Shown piece after piece: positions 11,111 to 22,546 of a DNA stretch of 64,000 nt. Every line of letters starts with the position of its first letter. Within the stretch, counting starts at the first letter, position 1. The notes beneath the pieces were generated by a model. The model saw only the letters and a program-made list of their open reading frames with translations. It did no database searches and had not been told where the DNA came from. The DNA is from Podocnemis expansa (lineage: Eukaryota; Chordata; Testudines; Podocnemididae), in NCBI GenBank assembly GCA_007922195.1, contig ML681994.1, positions 47,739,362-47,803,361 of the forward strand. The letters are read 5' to 3'. A program made the translations under genes and the position numbers.

Positions 11111-12930
11111 GTATGAGGTGATTAGTTCCTGATTTGCACAAATTATGAGAACTCACAGCTACAACTGAAGAAAATTGAGAGCTGTGCTTTGAATGTATGA
11201 ATTCCAAAATAAATGCTAAGTACTTTGAAAAATCAGGCCCAAGTGTCTCAAGCTGACACCCATATTAATAGAGACTTACCAATATCAAAAAACTACCCAC
11301 TGCCTGTGCACTGAATGAGGCAGAGGACATGTAGAAAAAAAAATAGCATGTGATTAGGTAATTTAAGACTGTATCACAGTGCAAATACATATAAAGGGAG
11401 CAAATTAAGGTTATCTGGCTACCCTTAATTCTGGCATTTTCTGACTTTTGACTTTAGAATGTAAACAGTCTTTGAACATAAAAATATCTTAAATATTTGA
11501 AAATAAAAATATGTTTGTAATATATGCCCACATAAACATTGCAAACATGGTATAAATAAAGGACTTAGTCCTTTTATTTCAACAGAACTAGTATACATTA
11601 CTATACTAGCACATTATTGCCCTAAGTATATAACTGGTATTTAATAGAATGAGTTCTGTTTCTTCTTGGATGAATCATATGTGTAAGTCTTTTAATTTTT
11701 CTACAGTACACTAAGCATTCCTTTGGTGACCTGATCATTAATTGGGGACAATACTGATTTCTACCAAGCAAGTCTGAGTGTAGTTTTTTTGGCAAATTGA
11801 TAAATGCATTGATGGGTTCAGTGGAGCAATTCTGCCCAACTTAGGTTCATAGCAGAATTTCAGCTGAAAGAGAAACAAAAATCATCTTTCAGCCCCGATT
11901 CTAATTTCCTCTTTTGAGGCCTTACTTTTATTAGCCAATGTTTCCAACAAATACAATGGATGACAATATGCATCCCTGACAGATTTTCCTTGTAAATAAA
12001 AATGCTGTACATGCCAAAGAAACTGTTTTAATTTTTGCTCCATGGTACAGAAAGAATTCTCATTTCCCCAGTATCTCAGACAGTTTCCCTTATTGGAGAT
12101 GCTCAGAAGCATTTTCCTAAATGGTGAGATGACATATACAGCTTCCACACCTTCTTGCCTTCTGTAGTAAGTGCAAAACCCTTCTTGGATGATAGCTTTG
12201 CAATACTCAGACAAAAACATACTGGTCTCTCTGCACTTGTAGCCAGTTTCGCAGTTATAGTCTGGAGGCCATTATTTAGAAGAAATGTTGGCTTTGAAGA
12301 AGTGTAAGGAAGAGCATATTCAGATATTACACCGATGTAAGTACATAGGCTAGCCAGAGGAAACGGCAATGCTTAAACAATGCTTATATTGTAGCTTCTC
12401 TGAGAGCTTGTGAATGACCCCTTTTCAATGTGCTCTAGAATATCTCAAACACCAAAGATTTTAAAGTTTTTTAAATAGCATCTAAAAAATCCATTCAGTC
12501 GAGTGGTCCTTGTCCTCCTAGTAGGAAAACATTTTTTTGTATTGTTTTCCTTTCAAAAATGGATGTTCCTCGTGCTTCTGACTGCTTGGGCATGAACTCA
12601 GTGATACCATAAGGACCATGAAGTGTTGATCTTCTGAAAGTGACTAGAAAAATGACACCATTTTACTTAGTGGAGCTAAACAAGCAAGAAGTCCTGCTGT
12701 ATCTTTTCTGTAGCCAGAATCATACCTCATTAAAGTAGTGCATTTTACTCATGTTGGCCCTGCAGAGCCACCGCATCTGAGAGAGAAAGTTGGATTCAAC
12801 AATTTCTTGTGTACATCTACTAGACCCAGTTATAGCCAATCCTTTACATCTGGATAAATCCACTGAAGGCAGTGGAGTCACTCAAGTGTAGGCAACCTGT
12901 ACTTTAGGGGCCTCTGAAATCAAGCAGGAG
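11111..12930. other. Intronic DNA with two unexplained minus-strand ORFs
   Basis: Two overlapping minus-strand reading frames of 112 and 88 codons lie at 11882-12369. Neither shows a family motif known to me, and neither has clear splice signals or codon bias, so I do not call a gene. Nothing else was recognised. Confidence 0.35.
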
Positions 12931-13820
12931 GTTAACATTTAAGCAGTTCCTGTGTGCTGTCAGTTTTCCACTGAGGGACTATGACTCTCATGATCCCTTG
13001 GGAAAGAGCGAGGGACCCTGCCTGCCCCTCCAGGAAGCAGAGAGAGACAAAGGGGTCTCCACTGAGGGAGAGAGACATGTCTGAATTTGGAAGCTGCTGT
13101 GAGTGCTCCTGGGGTGCCCGAGGCTCCTCCTGGGGTTCCTGAGACAGCTGGAGGCTCACTCAAGCAGGGAGTTTCAGAGGTTGGTGGCTTACTCAGCCCA
13201 AAGCAGAGTCTGAGCCTAGAGCTGCCTGAGCTGGATCTGCAGTCAGGGTGTGAGTGTCTGTCTCCCTCCTCCAATTTGGAGCAGGGCTTGTAAAGCAAGG
13301 GAGTCTGCTGAGAGACTGACTGCGCCTGAGGGGAGGCAGTGTGGCAGTCTCTTTGAACCAAGGTCAGGACTACAGACCACTGGTTGGGCTCACTCTGGAC
13401 CTTCAGCATGGTTCTGAGCAGATACACTGGCCAATCAGCGTGCTGCCTTGTCTCCTTCACAGACCCTCCAAGCGTGCCCACACAAGCAAGGTGTTGGGCT
13501 TCTGAACTCTGGGAAGTGTGCCCTCTGAGTTGGAAAAAGGGCTGTGAACATGCTAGTTAGATAAGTTTCCTTTAAACTGTATTCTGTGTCTGCTCACTGA
13601 TTTATTTACTTGCCCCTGTGTATTTAAATTAGTAGTAATATCCAAGTCCATCCTGTTATGATAAGTTTCTTTGTTAAGTAAAGGTTTGTTACCTGCAATT
13701 AAGCACCATGAATATATTATATTAGGGGGAGGTACTGCCACGTTTAATTTCCTGTAAAGCAAAGGGACTGCAGCAGAAGAGTGGACAGAGGATTCCCACA
13801 ATCCCAATATCACCACTGGG
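12931..13820. other. GC-richer unclassified block, probably retroelement-derived
   Basis: A sharp rise in GC content starts near 12960 and falls back after 13540. ORFs occur on both strands (including a 173-codon minus-strand frame), and the block contains CTCCTGGGGT-type near-repeats around 13107-13142. The block is followed by an AT-rich tail. This pattern resembles an LTR or SINE-derived insertion, but I found no terminal repeats or protein motifs to prove it. Confidence 0.3.
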
Positions 13821-14694
13821 AAACTCTAGATCTCTTTGTCATCAGACTTCGGAGCATGCACACACGAGTGTTGCCTGCTCCAAAGTAATCCAGGGAGAAA
13901 AAGGAGAGGGTTACACAAGAAACACAGGAGGAGCAGAATTAGAAGGCACGGAGTTTGAGTAGGTATCACTGAGTTTACACATGCGCCTGCACAGGAGGTT
14001 TCAGGCACAAGGAAGGAACTCAGGTCGATTTTCAGGTTTCCTGAGTGAATATATAATAGTGGCATTTAGGGAGGAAACCTTTCCCCTATATTTCTTAAAA
14101 ACAAACAAACAAACAAACAAAAATACACACTAATTGTAATCTGATTTCAGAATAGAAACTTTTTCAGAGTATAACAGACTTCAATGGAAAAACTGGCCTA
14201 GAAATGCTCTGACATATAAACATTAATATGATATCCTGCATTTATATTGGGTGGCCAATATTACTGACCCCTTGAGCCACACTTTAAAATCTTCAGAAGT
14301 TCAAAAGCTGAGGCTTGCCTGTCAGAGCCTGCGGCCTCAGCCCTGTGACATGATGATGGACCTAGTGATTCTAGACCTATGGTAAGGGGGACGGGGCCTC
14401 CATGACCTTCACTTTAACTGAGAAAGACGTACAGTTTGGCTATCCCAATATAATTAGTTTCACTAAGATATTTGCAGATTTACCCTTTTGAATACTTAAT
14501 CTGAATTCCTCATTTTTTTTAAATAAACCCTGATACTTTTTAGTACCGACACCTCAAAACCAAAGATCATTTTTTATTTATCACAGTGAAAGCATATCTC
14601 CTGGTTCAGACACAGCTCCTTGGGTATAGTTTGTAATTTCACAATAATGAAGGAAACCCAGACTCTCCCCCCTCTATCTCTTCCTTCTTCATTT
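13821..14694. other. Intronic DNA with an (AAAC)n tract
   Basis: Tandem AAAC units lie at about 14098-14121. Nothing else was recognised. Confidence 0.6.
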
Positions 14695-14835
14695 TATAGA
14701 GTCAAAGACTTTTACATTAAAACGGACAATTGTGATCATCTAGTCTGACCTCATGTATGACACAAGCCATGCACTTTCACTCAGTAATTCTTCAATCAAA
14801 TCCATAGCTTTTGGCTGATCTAGATACACCATTTA
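14695..14835 (-). mobile_element. CR1-type LINE 3' end fragment
   Basis: The text ATCATCTAGTCTGACCTCAT followed by CACAAGCCATGCACTTTCAC parallels the start of the CR1 fragment at 1466. It is therefore a short minus-strand CR1 3' piece. Confidence 0.75.
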
Positions 14836-15022
14836 GAAAGACACCCACTTTTGATTTCAAGACTTGAAGTGACACAAACCACCACATCCTTATGTAAATT
14901 GTTTGAACAGTTATTTACTCTCATTTTTAACAATTTGCATCATATTTCCGACCTAAATTTTTCTACCATCAACTTCTAAAGTACGGATATTATGGTTAGC
15001 CTAGATTAAAAACCTGCTAGTA

Positions 15023-15365
15023 CAAAAGTTCTTAAACTGGAGGAGGAGCCTCGAATATATTGAGACAGGTAGAATATCTGGGGGAAAAATATTTTACCAT
15101 GCACCTTCAGAATGCTGGTGGCTGGCCGTGCACCCAGCTCCAAAAGCAAACTGCTACTAACAGCAATAGAGATGCAAGGGTGACAATGCCAGGCCACACC
15201 AGCCTTACTTCTGCACAGCTGCCGGCGGTGGAGCTGCCTTCTAAACTGAGTGGCCGAAGAGTGGCAGTTGGTGGCCAGGTGCTAAAGTGGAGGGAAGGGG
15301 ACAGGGTGTAAAGTACTAGAGACATAAAGAAGTTGGGAACAATCTAGTAAGTTTGAGAATTACTG
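15023..15365. mobile_element. hAT-type MITE
   Basis: The left end CAAAAGTTCTTAAACTGG pairs with the right end AAGTTTGAGAATTACTG as diverged hAT terminal inverted repeats of the CAGT..TTCTCAAAC type. The flanks TGCTAGTA (15015-15022) and CTCTAGTA (15366-15373) match at six of eight positions, as expected of an aged 8-bp target duplication. There is no transposase. The two ORFs inside are shadows. Confidence 0.75.
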
Positions 15366-15373
15366 CTCTAGTA

Positions 15374-15779
15374 CAGTGGTTTTCGTCTTTTTTTCTTCCA
15401 TTGACAGACTTCTAAAGAAATTTCAAATGGAGGTGCAGATGCCTTTGGACATTCAATTTGTGGTCCATGGACCCCAGTCAGAGAAATCAAACTGAAAACT
15501 GACTAAACAAAATTCAAAAGTAAATGTTGCATGTGCCTGACACAGCATTTGATTTAGCATGAGAAAGGGTGCTAAACTAGGAGCTTCTATTGTAATGACA
15601 ACACTTTGGGTTCTGACTTGTAGGGGGTTAGTGACATACTGACCAGAAACAGACTGCCTTTTCTGGGATCTGAAACTTTATTTTGTTATAGCTACCTTTT
15701 GTGGACCGTTTAGACATCATGTGTAGACCTCCCCCCTCCAAATTCCAGAGGTCCAAGGACGACAAATTGAAAACCACTG
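15374..15779. mobile_element. Second hAT-type MITE abutting the first
   Basis: The element begins CAGTGGTTTTCGTC and ends GAAAACCACTG. The flanks CTCTAGTA and CTTTACCA match at five of eight positions. It shares its left flanking octamer with the right flank of the element at 15023-15365. It is non-coding, with an internal GGTCCATGGACC palindrome near 15463. Confidence 0.8.
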
Positions 15780-15818
15780 CTTTACCAGCAGAAATCTTTT
15801 CTTATTTGGCTACTCACA

Positions 15819-17152
15819 GGCTGTGTCCACAGGAGAGTTTTATTTTGAAAAAACAGCTGTTATTTTGAAATAAAACTTGCTATGTCCAGATGACATTTTG
15901 TTATTTCGAAATGACAGGACTCCGTTGTTTCGAAATAATGGCGGTTATTTTGAAACTGCTAAACCTTGCCTGCAATCGAAATAACCCTTGTTTTGAAAGG
16001 GTTGTTTTGAAACAATCTCTGTTTTGAAACAGGGGTTTGACTTTCCTCCCAGGGTGCATGGCATCCTGGGAGGAAGTCCCACCCCCCCCCCCTCAGCACT
16101 CTGGCCAGGGTGCTGAGGGGAGGTGCAGGGGGGTGGCGAGCGCCCAAGCTGGCTTTGCCTGCCGCTCCCCCTTGCTGGCAAGGGGAAGCGCTGGGCAAAG
16201 CTGGCTGGGGTGCCTGCTGCCCCCCAACCCCCCGCAAGGGGGAGCTGGCAGGAGAAGCTGGCTGCTCCCCCTTGCCCAGCACAGGGGCAGTGGTGGGCAC
16301 CCCAGCCGGCTTGGCTGGCTGCTCGGCTGGGTAGCGGGGGTGGCAGGGAAGCCCCGTTCCCCCAGGCCCTGGCCGCCTGGAAGCAGCCAGGGAAGATACT
16401 CGCTGGAGCGCTCCTGGCCACTTGTAAGTGGCAGGGGACGGTGCTATTTCCCCCAGCCCCTCCCAGGCTCTGTAGCATGTGGTCAATTTCTGGGCAGGGG
16501 AGCAGAGCCAGCGCCCACAGCCCCTGCCCGTGCCAGTGGCATGCACCCAGCCCGGGCAGGGGGGGGGCTAAGCCGGCAGCCGTGGCTTTCCCGGAGCAGC
16601 AGGTGCCCCCGAGCCCAGGCAGGGGCCTCAGACGGCGCCCACAGCTTCCCCCCCTGCAGCACCTGCCCCCAAGCTGGGGTGAGGGGCTCAGCTGGCAGCC
16701 ACAGCTTCCCCTGGGGTGGAAGCTGCCCCCAAGCCCAGGCTCCTAGAGTCACTCCCAGGAACCTGGGGAGCGGGCTCTGGGAATCTGCCTCCCCAGCTGG
16801 CAATAGGCACGCCCACTGCCAACCCCTTCAAGCCATCTCCGGGACCCCAGCCAGGCGGCAGAGGGGTTGCCCCACAGTCCCTCCCCCACTGCCCCAACAG
16901 CAGCGGGGGAGTCATTGGCAGGGGGATCCCTGCCATGGGGGCAGTTACCACACCTCCCATGGTGCCCCTGTGCTGAATCGAAATAGCACGTCCACACACT
17001 GTGCATGCTATTTCAATTTGAGGGGCTTGCCTTATTTTGAATTAACTGTTTCTTAATTCATTTTAAGTTATTTCAAAATAAGGCTTTTATTTTGAAATGA
17101 GTTATTTCAAAATAACTTATTTCGAAATAACACTTTAGGTGTGGACATAGCC
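15819..17152. mobile_element. Non-autonomous TIR element with TTCGAA-rich ends and a GC-rich core
   Basis: The termini are inverted: GGCTGTGTCCACA at the left and TGTGGACATAGCC at the right. Both subterminal zones (15838-16035 and 16975-17137) carry many copies of the palindrome-like TTATTTCGAAATAA and its TTTTGAAA variants. Between them lies a roughly 940-bp very GC-rich core (16040-16975), which contains the near-palindrome TTCCTCCCAGGGTGCATGGC followed by ATCCTGGGAGGAA. Long ORFs on both strands (up to 339 codons) fall in this core. They are low-complexity Pro/Gly/Ala-rich strings with no domain, so I treat them as composition artefacts. No target duplication is certain. Confidence 0.75.
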
Positions 17153-18774
17153 ACACTGCACGATTAAGTCACCTATTAACATTTTCTTTGATAAGCTAAA
17201 TAGATTGAACCTTTTAAGTCTATTTCTCTAAGGCTTGTTTCCCAGAGGTCAAATAATTTTCCTTTATGAAACCTTAGCAATTTGTCAACATCCTTTTCAA
17301 AGTCTGGAGATGCAGGCAGGGATGCTTGCAAATAAAAATAATGATTGCTGTTCCAATTTCAGGCCTACCAGCCTGGCCCGTTCCATTCCATGAGGAGCAC
17401 AGTTTCAGGTAGAACTGCAGGGACTATGCTCAATCCATCAAGTGCTTCCAGACTGGAAGAATTTCACACATTACTACAATGTTCTTTACAAACATACACT
17501 TTTTAAAAAATATTAGCTGTTATGTTAAGAAAAATATTTTCAGTCTCTTTCCTAGATATGGAGGGGAAAGGGGGAGAATATTATTTCTAAAAAGCAATTC
17601 TTAGCGCAGATTCTTGGCCAAATTGGTAAAAGAATGGACTGCCTTGGTGGCACAATCCTGCCTGCTTTAGATATACAACATTACCCTGAATGCCTCTTAT
17701 AGCAGATGTAACCCATGTGCCTAAATTAAAGGCTATTTCTTTAACAGACTTATAGGGGCTTGGTTATTTTTGCTGGGCAGATTTAGCCACCCAGATCCAG
17801 AAGCTTCTCAAAATTAAGTGTGGTAGCTTTGAGCATGCGCCACAAAGTTTTTTGCTACTGTGGTGGTCAGATGCCATCAGAGCAGAAGCCAGGGAGTTGC
17901 AAGAGTAGAGCCCATGCACTGTGTGTGTGACTGGGAGAAGCTGAGTCAGGAGTGGATAGCAAGATGTTTTCTCCCTGCTGTGGAGCCTTTTGCAGCAGAG
18001 TTTCAACATATGTATATGTGACTGAGTGCTGGTTAGCCAAGAAGCTCACTGGAAGGTGCTGGTTCCAAAAGAGAAGGAGTCTTCAAGGATTCAAAAGTAT
18101 ACACTGATTCCTGCTGAAGATTCCTGCAACTAAACAAGAGAAGAGCTGGTTCTTTCAACTCGAGCCTTTGGACTTGGTGAACAGAGACTACAGTTGAGAT
18201 TCGGGTGAACTCCACCTTAATTTTTGGAACTCTTGGCTTTCTTTCTCACAGTGTTTCTGTGGGGACTGTTCTGTTTAAATTCATTTTGTTTTGTCATTTA
18301 TGTGTCATGGAGGAGAAAGCTGTGAAGTGGTAAATGCAGATTTACCAAATAGCCGCAACTTGTTATAAATATATAGTAGTAGTTATGTTTTCTTTTTATA
18401 AGACTTAATAAGTTAGTATTTAATGAAGTTCATTACTTTTGTTCTTAGTAGCACTTGAATGTGGGGAACACATCTGAACAGTTTCCCTTAAAAGACTGAA
18501 TCCTGGGTCTCCAGCTGCTTCTTTGTAGGAGTTGGGGTGTGTTTCTTTTAAGGCACTGGAAAAGGGCAATTAAATGAATTCTAGCCCACCCAAGGTAACA
18601 CAGGGATTCACAAGCACTCTAAAGAGAGACTACTTTTTCTGATATGAGGAAAGAAGACCACAACCTCTGGGCTGCTACCCCTATAACCAAACTACAGGAG
18701 ATGACTTGCAAAGCTGAAACTATGTCTACTGGTAGTAACACATTAGTAACAGTCCTGCACAGTAACTACACAGG
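17153..18774. other. Unclassified, possibly LTR-derived
   Basis: The region contains no coding motif. The 17760-18610 part has the feel of a retroelement long terminal repeat (mixed GC, then T-rich tract, then AATAAG-like signals), but I found no matching second copy, terminal TG/CA pair or target duplication. Confidence 0.25.
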
Positions 18775-19000
18775 CCCAGGAAAAGACACGGAGCCTGGGC
18801 CCAGCCCTGCCCGGGGTCCAAGGCAGGGCCCACATGGGGCTCTTGCTGTGGGCGGCCAGGACCTGGACCCCCGAACCAGGGACGGGAAAGACAGCTACTG
18901 CCACAGGCAGCCTGGTTGTGGACCCAGGGCACTGGTGCTGGGACTCGGGGCACGAGCCCCCTACGCCCACTGCCAGCAACACTGCTGCTCCTGCATAGGA
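18775..19000 (+). repeat. GC-rich interspersed repeat, family A, copy 2
   Basis: It shares ordered motifs with copies 1 and 3: ACCAGGGACGGGAAAGACAG, then ACTGCCACAGGCAGCC, then CCCAGGGCACTGGTGCTGGG, then ACTCGGGGCACGAGCCCC, and a CCAGCAACACTGCTG end. All three copies lie in the same orientation. The surrounding sequence is AT-rich. Confidence 0.65.
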
Positions 19001-20559
19001 TAGGATTAATAGAATGAATTACAGTTATATAAATTTAACTTCACTGGGGACATTTTAATATATGGAAGTGTCTGTGAAGATCTATATTATAAAAATAAAA
19101 AAAAATAAGGTAAGGGAACTGATTTCCTTTTGCAGACACAGGAATTCACTGGTTTGGAACCTACTTATGAGAACTAGCAAGCAACGAACGACAATTTCTA
19201 AGCAAGATAAAAACAACAGATATAAGTTAATGTAAGTATCTGTAGGAGAAACCAAAATAAAAAATTGACTGTATTGAGTAACTTTTTGTAACTTTAATTT
19301 ATTTGCTTACTTAGTTTAGCTCAAAGGAAGCTGGAAGGATTAAAGGCTACAACAGCTGAGGAGGGAATATCAGTTTTGTAGAGCTTTTTGAAGATATACA
19401 TATGTTAATGCATCAGATTCCTAAATTCCACACTGTAAAATGATAGTTATGAATGCCAGAATACCAAAGGAGATCCTGGTGAAGATGGCAATGAAAAAGT
19501 GGTTGCTTTCAGGGTTCACAGACTGCCATCTTTATGAGCCTTGTGAACCAAGATCTGAGATCTATTCAGAATGGTCAGAATTACAGACATTTTGCCTACT
19601 CTGTCTTTTGAACCCATGCTGGGACTTAAGGAAACCAAGGAAAGGCATAAGTCTGTCCATGCAAGGAAGGAGATAGGTAGGTGCCATTCTTGAGTGAAAA
19701 ATTCTGACTCTCTCCTGTTGAGCTAAAATAGGTTATTAAATCTAGATGAAAGGGAAAACCACTTGGTGGGTGGCTGAAAAATGCTCCCACTTGTCAATTG
19801 CCAGCATATGACCAATGAGTCAGTGTCAAATATTCCCAGATATTTTACATGAATAAAGTTGCAGACTAATTAAAGCATATCCATTAGCTCCTCTGTTTCT
19901 TTGGACGTGGCAGCAGTAGGACATTTAGGTAGATGCTCTCTTCACATAAGCTATAAAGACCACTGCACTTTGAACAACACTACAGGGGATGCACGTTTTA
20001 TATGAGATCCAAAATTCTTCTGTATAAGACAAGGCTGGTCCAAGAGGAAAGCAGAAAAATGTAACTTATCTGTGAAGCATTTTTCCTTGTTCCAAAAGAA
20101 CTGGATGAAAACCCTGTTGGATCAGGAGCTCATTAGAACTACTACTGAAGAAAGAGTTGAATGAAAGAATTTTATTCCTGAAGGCTGCCAATGTCCCAAT
20201 GGACTTTTCTAGTATTTGAGGTACGGAGGCATAAGTATGTGCTGGCCATGATCCTTATGACTGCAGCCAGGACTGTGATGAGACACTGCACCACTACAAA
20301 ACACAAAGAGTCCTTCTGCACAGAAGGAAAAGTAAGCAGCCCAGAACTATTAGGTGTCCAGCTGCTTTGTTGTTACAGAGAAGCACAAAGCAGTCAGACC
20401 AGACCCACACATCAAAATTATGTACCTAACTTTTGCTATATGGAAAATTAGTTAAAAAATAAAAGTTGCTTTGTGTTTTCAATAAAAAAAAAATCTTTTT
20501 TTCCCTATGGTATTTTCATTGGAAATGATGTAGAAAGAGGGGCAGGGGGGGGTTAAGTG
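19001..20559. other. AT-rich intronic DNA
   Basis: No gene, RNA or repeat was recognised. Several 60- to 90-codon frames are not convincing. Confidence 0.35.
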
Positions 20560-20652
20560 TATTTGGAGAGAGTTTTATGGCCTGTGTCATACAGGTGCTC
20601 AGGTGACTAGATGACTAGAATGGTCCCTTCTGGCCTGGGAATGTATGAATCA
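20560..20652 (+). mobile_element. CR1-type LINE 3' end fragment
   Basis: TTATGGCCTGTGTCATACAGG, then TGACTAGATGACTAGAATGG and TCCCTTCTGGCCTGGGAATG give the plus-strand 3' end of CR1, as also seen at 44300-44370 and 46901-46990. Confidence 0.75.
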
Positions 20653-20864
20653 AACAATATGAAACAAATTAAGGAACGGGATGGAGAGCTACCCCAGCGG
20701 AGGAGTGACAAGTTGCACTGGGATACCTAAGGATGGACAGCAAAAACAAACAGTGTTCATCATGTGCATAAAGAAAAAAAAGCAGGAAAGTAAGCATAGG
20801 GCAAACATATTTAAAAGGCCGCGGCAACGAAGGTCCAGTTGCTAGGGCAACTAGTACAAGCTAC

Positions 20865-21040
20865 AAGTAGCCAAGAACCTTGGGTTCTCTTATCAGTTCT
20901 CCCAATTGCTTATTGTATTACCTTGGGCAAAGGCTCCTAGCATCTAAATATCTCAATTTTTGCAAAACAGAGAAAATGATGTCTCTCAACACCAGGAGAT
21001 CGCTGTGACATCTATGGATCTAAAACATTATTATAACACC
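20865..21040 (+). mobile_element. MIR-type SINE, diverged
   Basis: TTGGGTTCTCTTATCAGTTC, then ATTACCTTGGGCAAAGGC and CTCAATTTTTGC follow the MIR order on the plus strand. Confidence 0.55.
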
Positions 21041-21195
21041 AATAGGGGAGACAGCATGGCTTAGTTGGGTTCAATTCCCAGCTCAGTCACTGACCTACTG
21101 TGTGTGACCTGCTACTTCTCCATGCTTCTGTTTTCCCTCCTGCACTCAGCTCTCCAAGGCAAAGACTGACTTTTACTATCCATTTGTATTGTCCT
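21041..21195 (+). mobile_element. MIR-type SINE with recognisable B-box
   Basis: AGCATGGCTTAGTTGGGTTC, then AATTCCCAGCTCAGTCACTG and CCTACTGTGTGTGACC follow MIR, including a pol III B-box-like GGTTCAATTCC. It sits head-to-tail with the preceding MIR. Confidence 0.65.
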
Positions 21196-21266
21196 TACCA
21201 CAATGGAGCTACAGGTCAGTGGGTAACTCTATTTTCTGCTATGATACAAATAATGAATAACTATTT

Positions 21267-21271
<5 letters not shown>

Positions 21272-21318
<47 letters not shown>

Positions 21319-21328
21319 NNNNNNNNNN

Positions 21329-21394
<66 letters not shown>
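21272..21394. repeat. (GT)n microsatellite containing a 10-N assembly gap
   Basis: Tandem GT runs from 21272 to 21394, interrupted only by Ns at 21319-21328. The gap size is therefore likely nominal, and the true tract length is unknown. The reading frames across it are artefacts. Confidence 0.97.
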
Positions 21395-21395
<1 letters not shown>

Positions 21396-22493
21396 TTTTA
21401 TAAAAAGTTAGAAAGCAAGACAGTAATAACACTAGATGCATACTGTTCACGTTAATGATTTTGATTTCTGTCAAAGTTTAAAAAGCAAACCATGTAATTA
21501 CTTAATTTCACATTTACTTAAAATGCTTTTACTCTTTTACAGCAAAAACACTAGCCAAAGAAGTGACTAAATTCAAACATTCTTGATAATCACCAATTCC
21601 CACTTTCTTGTCTAGTTTCAGCAATTTGCTAGCATACAACATCACAAAAAACAAAATCCAAATAGTCTCATTCCCAAAATCCTTGCCAGTAGCAAATGTG
21701 AGTAAATTATTCATGCATTATTTGATTGTGAATAAGCAGCTCCAATTCCTTACAATTGCTCTAGTGCAGCAATTCAAAGACAGCACAGTGTTGATACCAT
21801 ATGATTGCAGTGGGTGAGTGGTGATGTTACTGAAAATCTGATTTTGCAAGTATCATTTTCATAACCTTCTAATTAAATTCTCTCTCATTAAGCCTGGAGT
21901 TTACTAACCAATCAGGACAGCAGAAAATTAACAAGCCTCCATCTGAATCATAGACACTTATGTCTAGTTACCTGCCTTTAGCTGGCTGATGGCAGCTACC
22001 TAGAGCTCAGAGAGCTATATGCCTAATATGTTATTTCTGAAGATATTGAAGTCAGTGCATTTAACTGGACTTTAGAATTGACAAGCCAAAAGGCTATTTA
22101 TATTCAAAAATAAGTTGGCAAGTTTCAAACCAGCTGTCCAGACACAAAGTCTCCACTTACAATTTGTTCTGGGATTGATTGACTTTAAAACTGAAGTTAA
22201 ATGACATTATCTGGATAATCAGGAGAACAGCAGCAAGTGTGTTAAAGCAGTCCCCTGTGTTAACTAGGACTCATGAAGTTTTGTTGGTGGGCTGCCTCAA
22301 GAACCTGAGCCAGGTTGTGCCAAAGTGACAAACACCAAACACGTTCAAAAGATATCAGGAAGACAACAGGAGAATTATAAGTTCATAATAAACATGAGAC
22401 AGAGTATTCTGCAGCTAAACAAAATAAATAATCATTAAGAAGCACCTCAATAAAGGGAAGAGATTCTAATATTTACTAATATGTTATTCTTAC
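21395..22493 (-). other. NAV3 intron sequence downstream of the CH-domain exon
   Basis: The GTAAG donor at 22489-22493 begins this intron on the minus strand. No repeat or further exon was recognised up to the microsatellite. Confidence 0.6.
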
Positions 22494-22546
22494 CATCTGA
22501 GACTGGCTCCTGGGACAGCCATTGATATCTTCAACCTTTTCATTGG
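22494..22546 (-). CDS. NAV3: NAV3-like internal coding exon, CH domain continuation
   Basis: This 53-bp minus-strand exon starts with two bases that complete the alanine codon left open by the exon at 23183-23300. It then encodes the 17 residues NEKVEDINGCPRSQSQM. This is the next segment of the neuron navigator CH domain, and the PRSQSQM ending matches NAV3 rather than NAV2 (PKNRSQM, from memory). A TTTTTCTTTAG acceptor precedes it (22547 upward in minus-strand order) and a GTAAG donor follows at 22489-22493. The exon ends in phase 0. The next expected exon, beginning IENVD, was not seen between here and position 1, so the following intron is longer than 22 kb or enters a region outside the window. 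Confidence 0.93.

Noticed and set aside
11882..12369. Two overlapping minus-strand ORFs of 112 and 88 codons
   Set aside because: No recognisable family, no splice signals, and the two frames overlap each other. Chance or a very old repeat is more likely.
16037..17056. A 339-codon plus-strand ORF, with overlapping ORFs of 195, 207 and 177 codons on both strands
   Set aside because: It lies in the GC-rich core of a TIR element, is Pro/Gly/Ala-rich with no domain, and long frames open on both strands at once, as GC-rich composition alone predicts.
17760..18610. Possible solo LTR
   Set aside because: The layout is suggestive, but no TG/CA ends, target duplication or second copy could be shown, so it is only mentioned as unclassified.
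21100..21474. Cys-Val and Thr-His repeat ORFs
   Set aside because: They translate a (GT)n microsatellite and an N gap.
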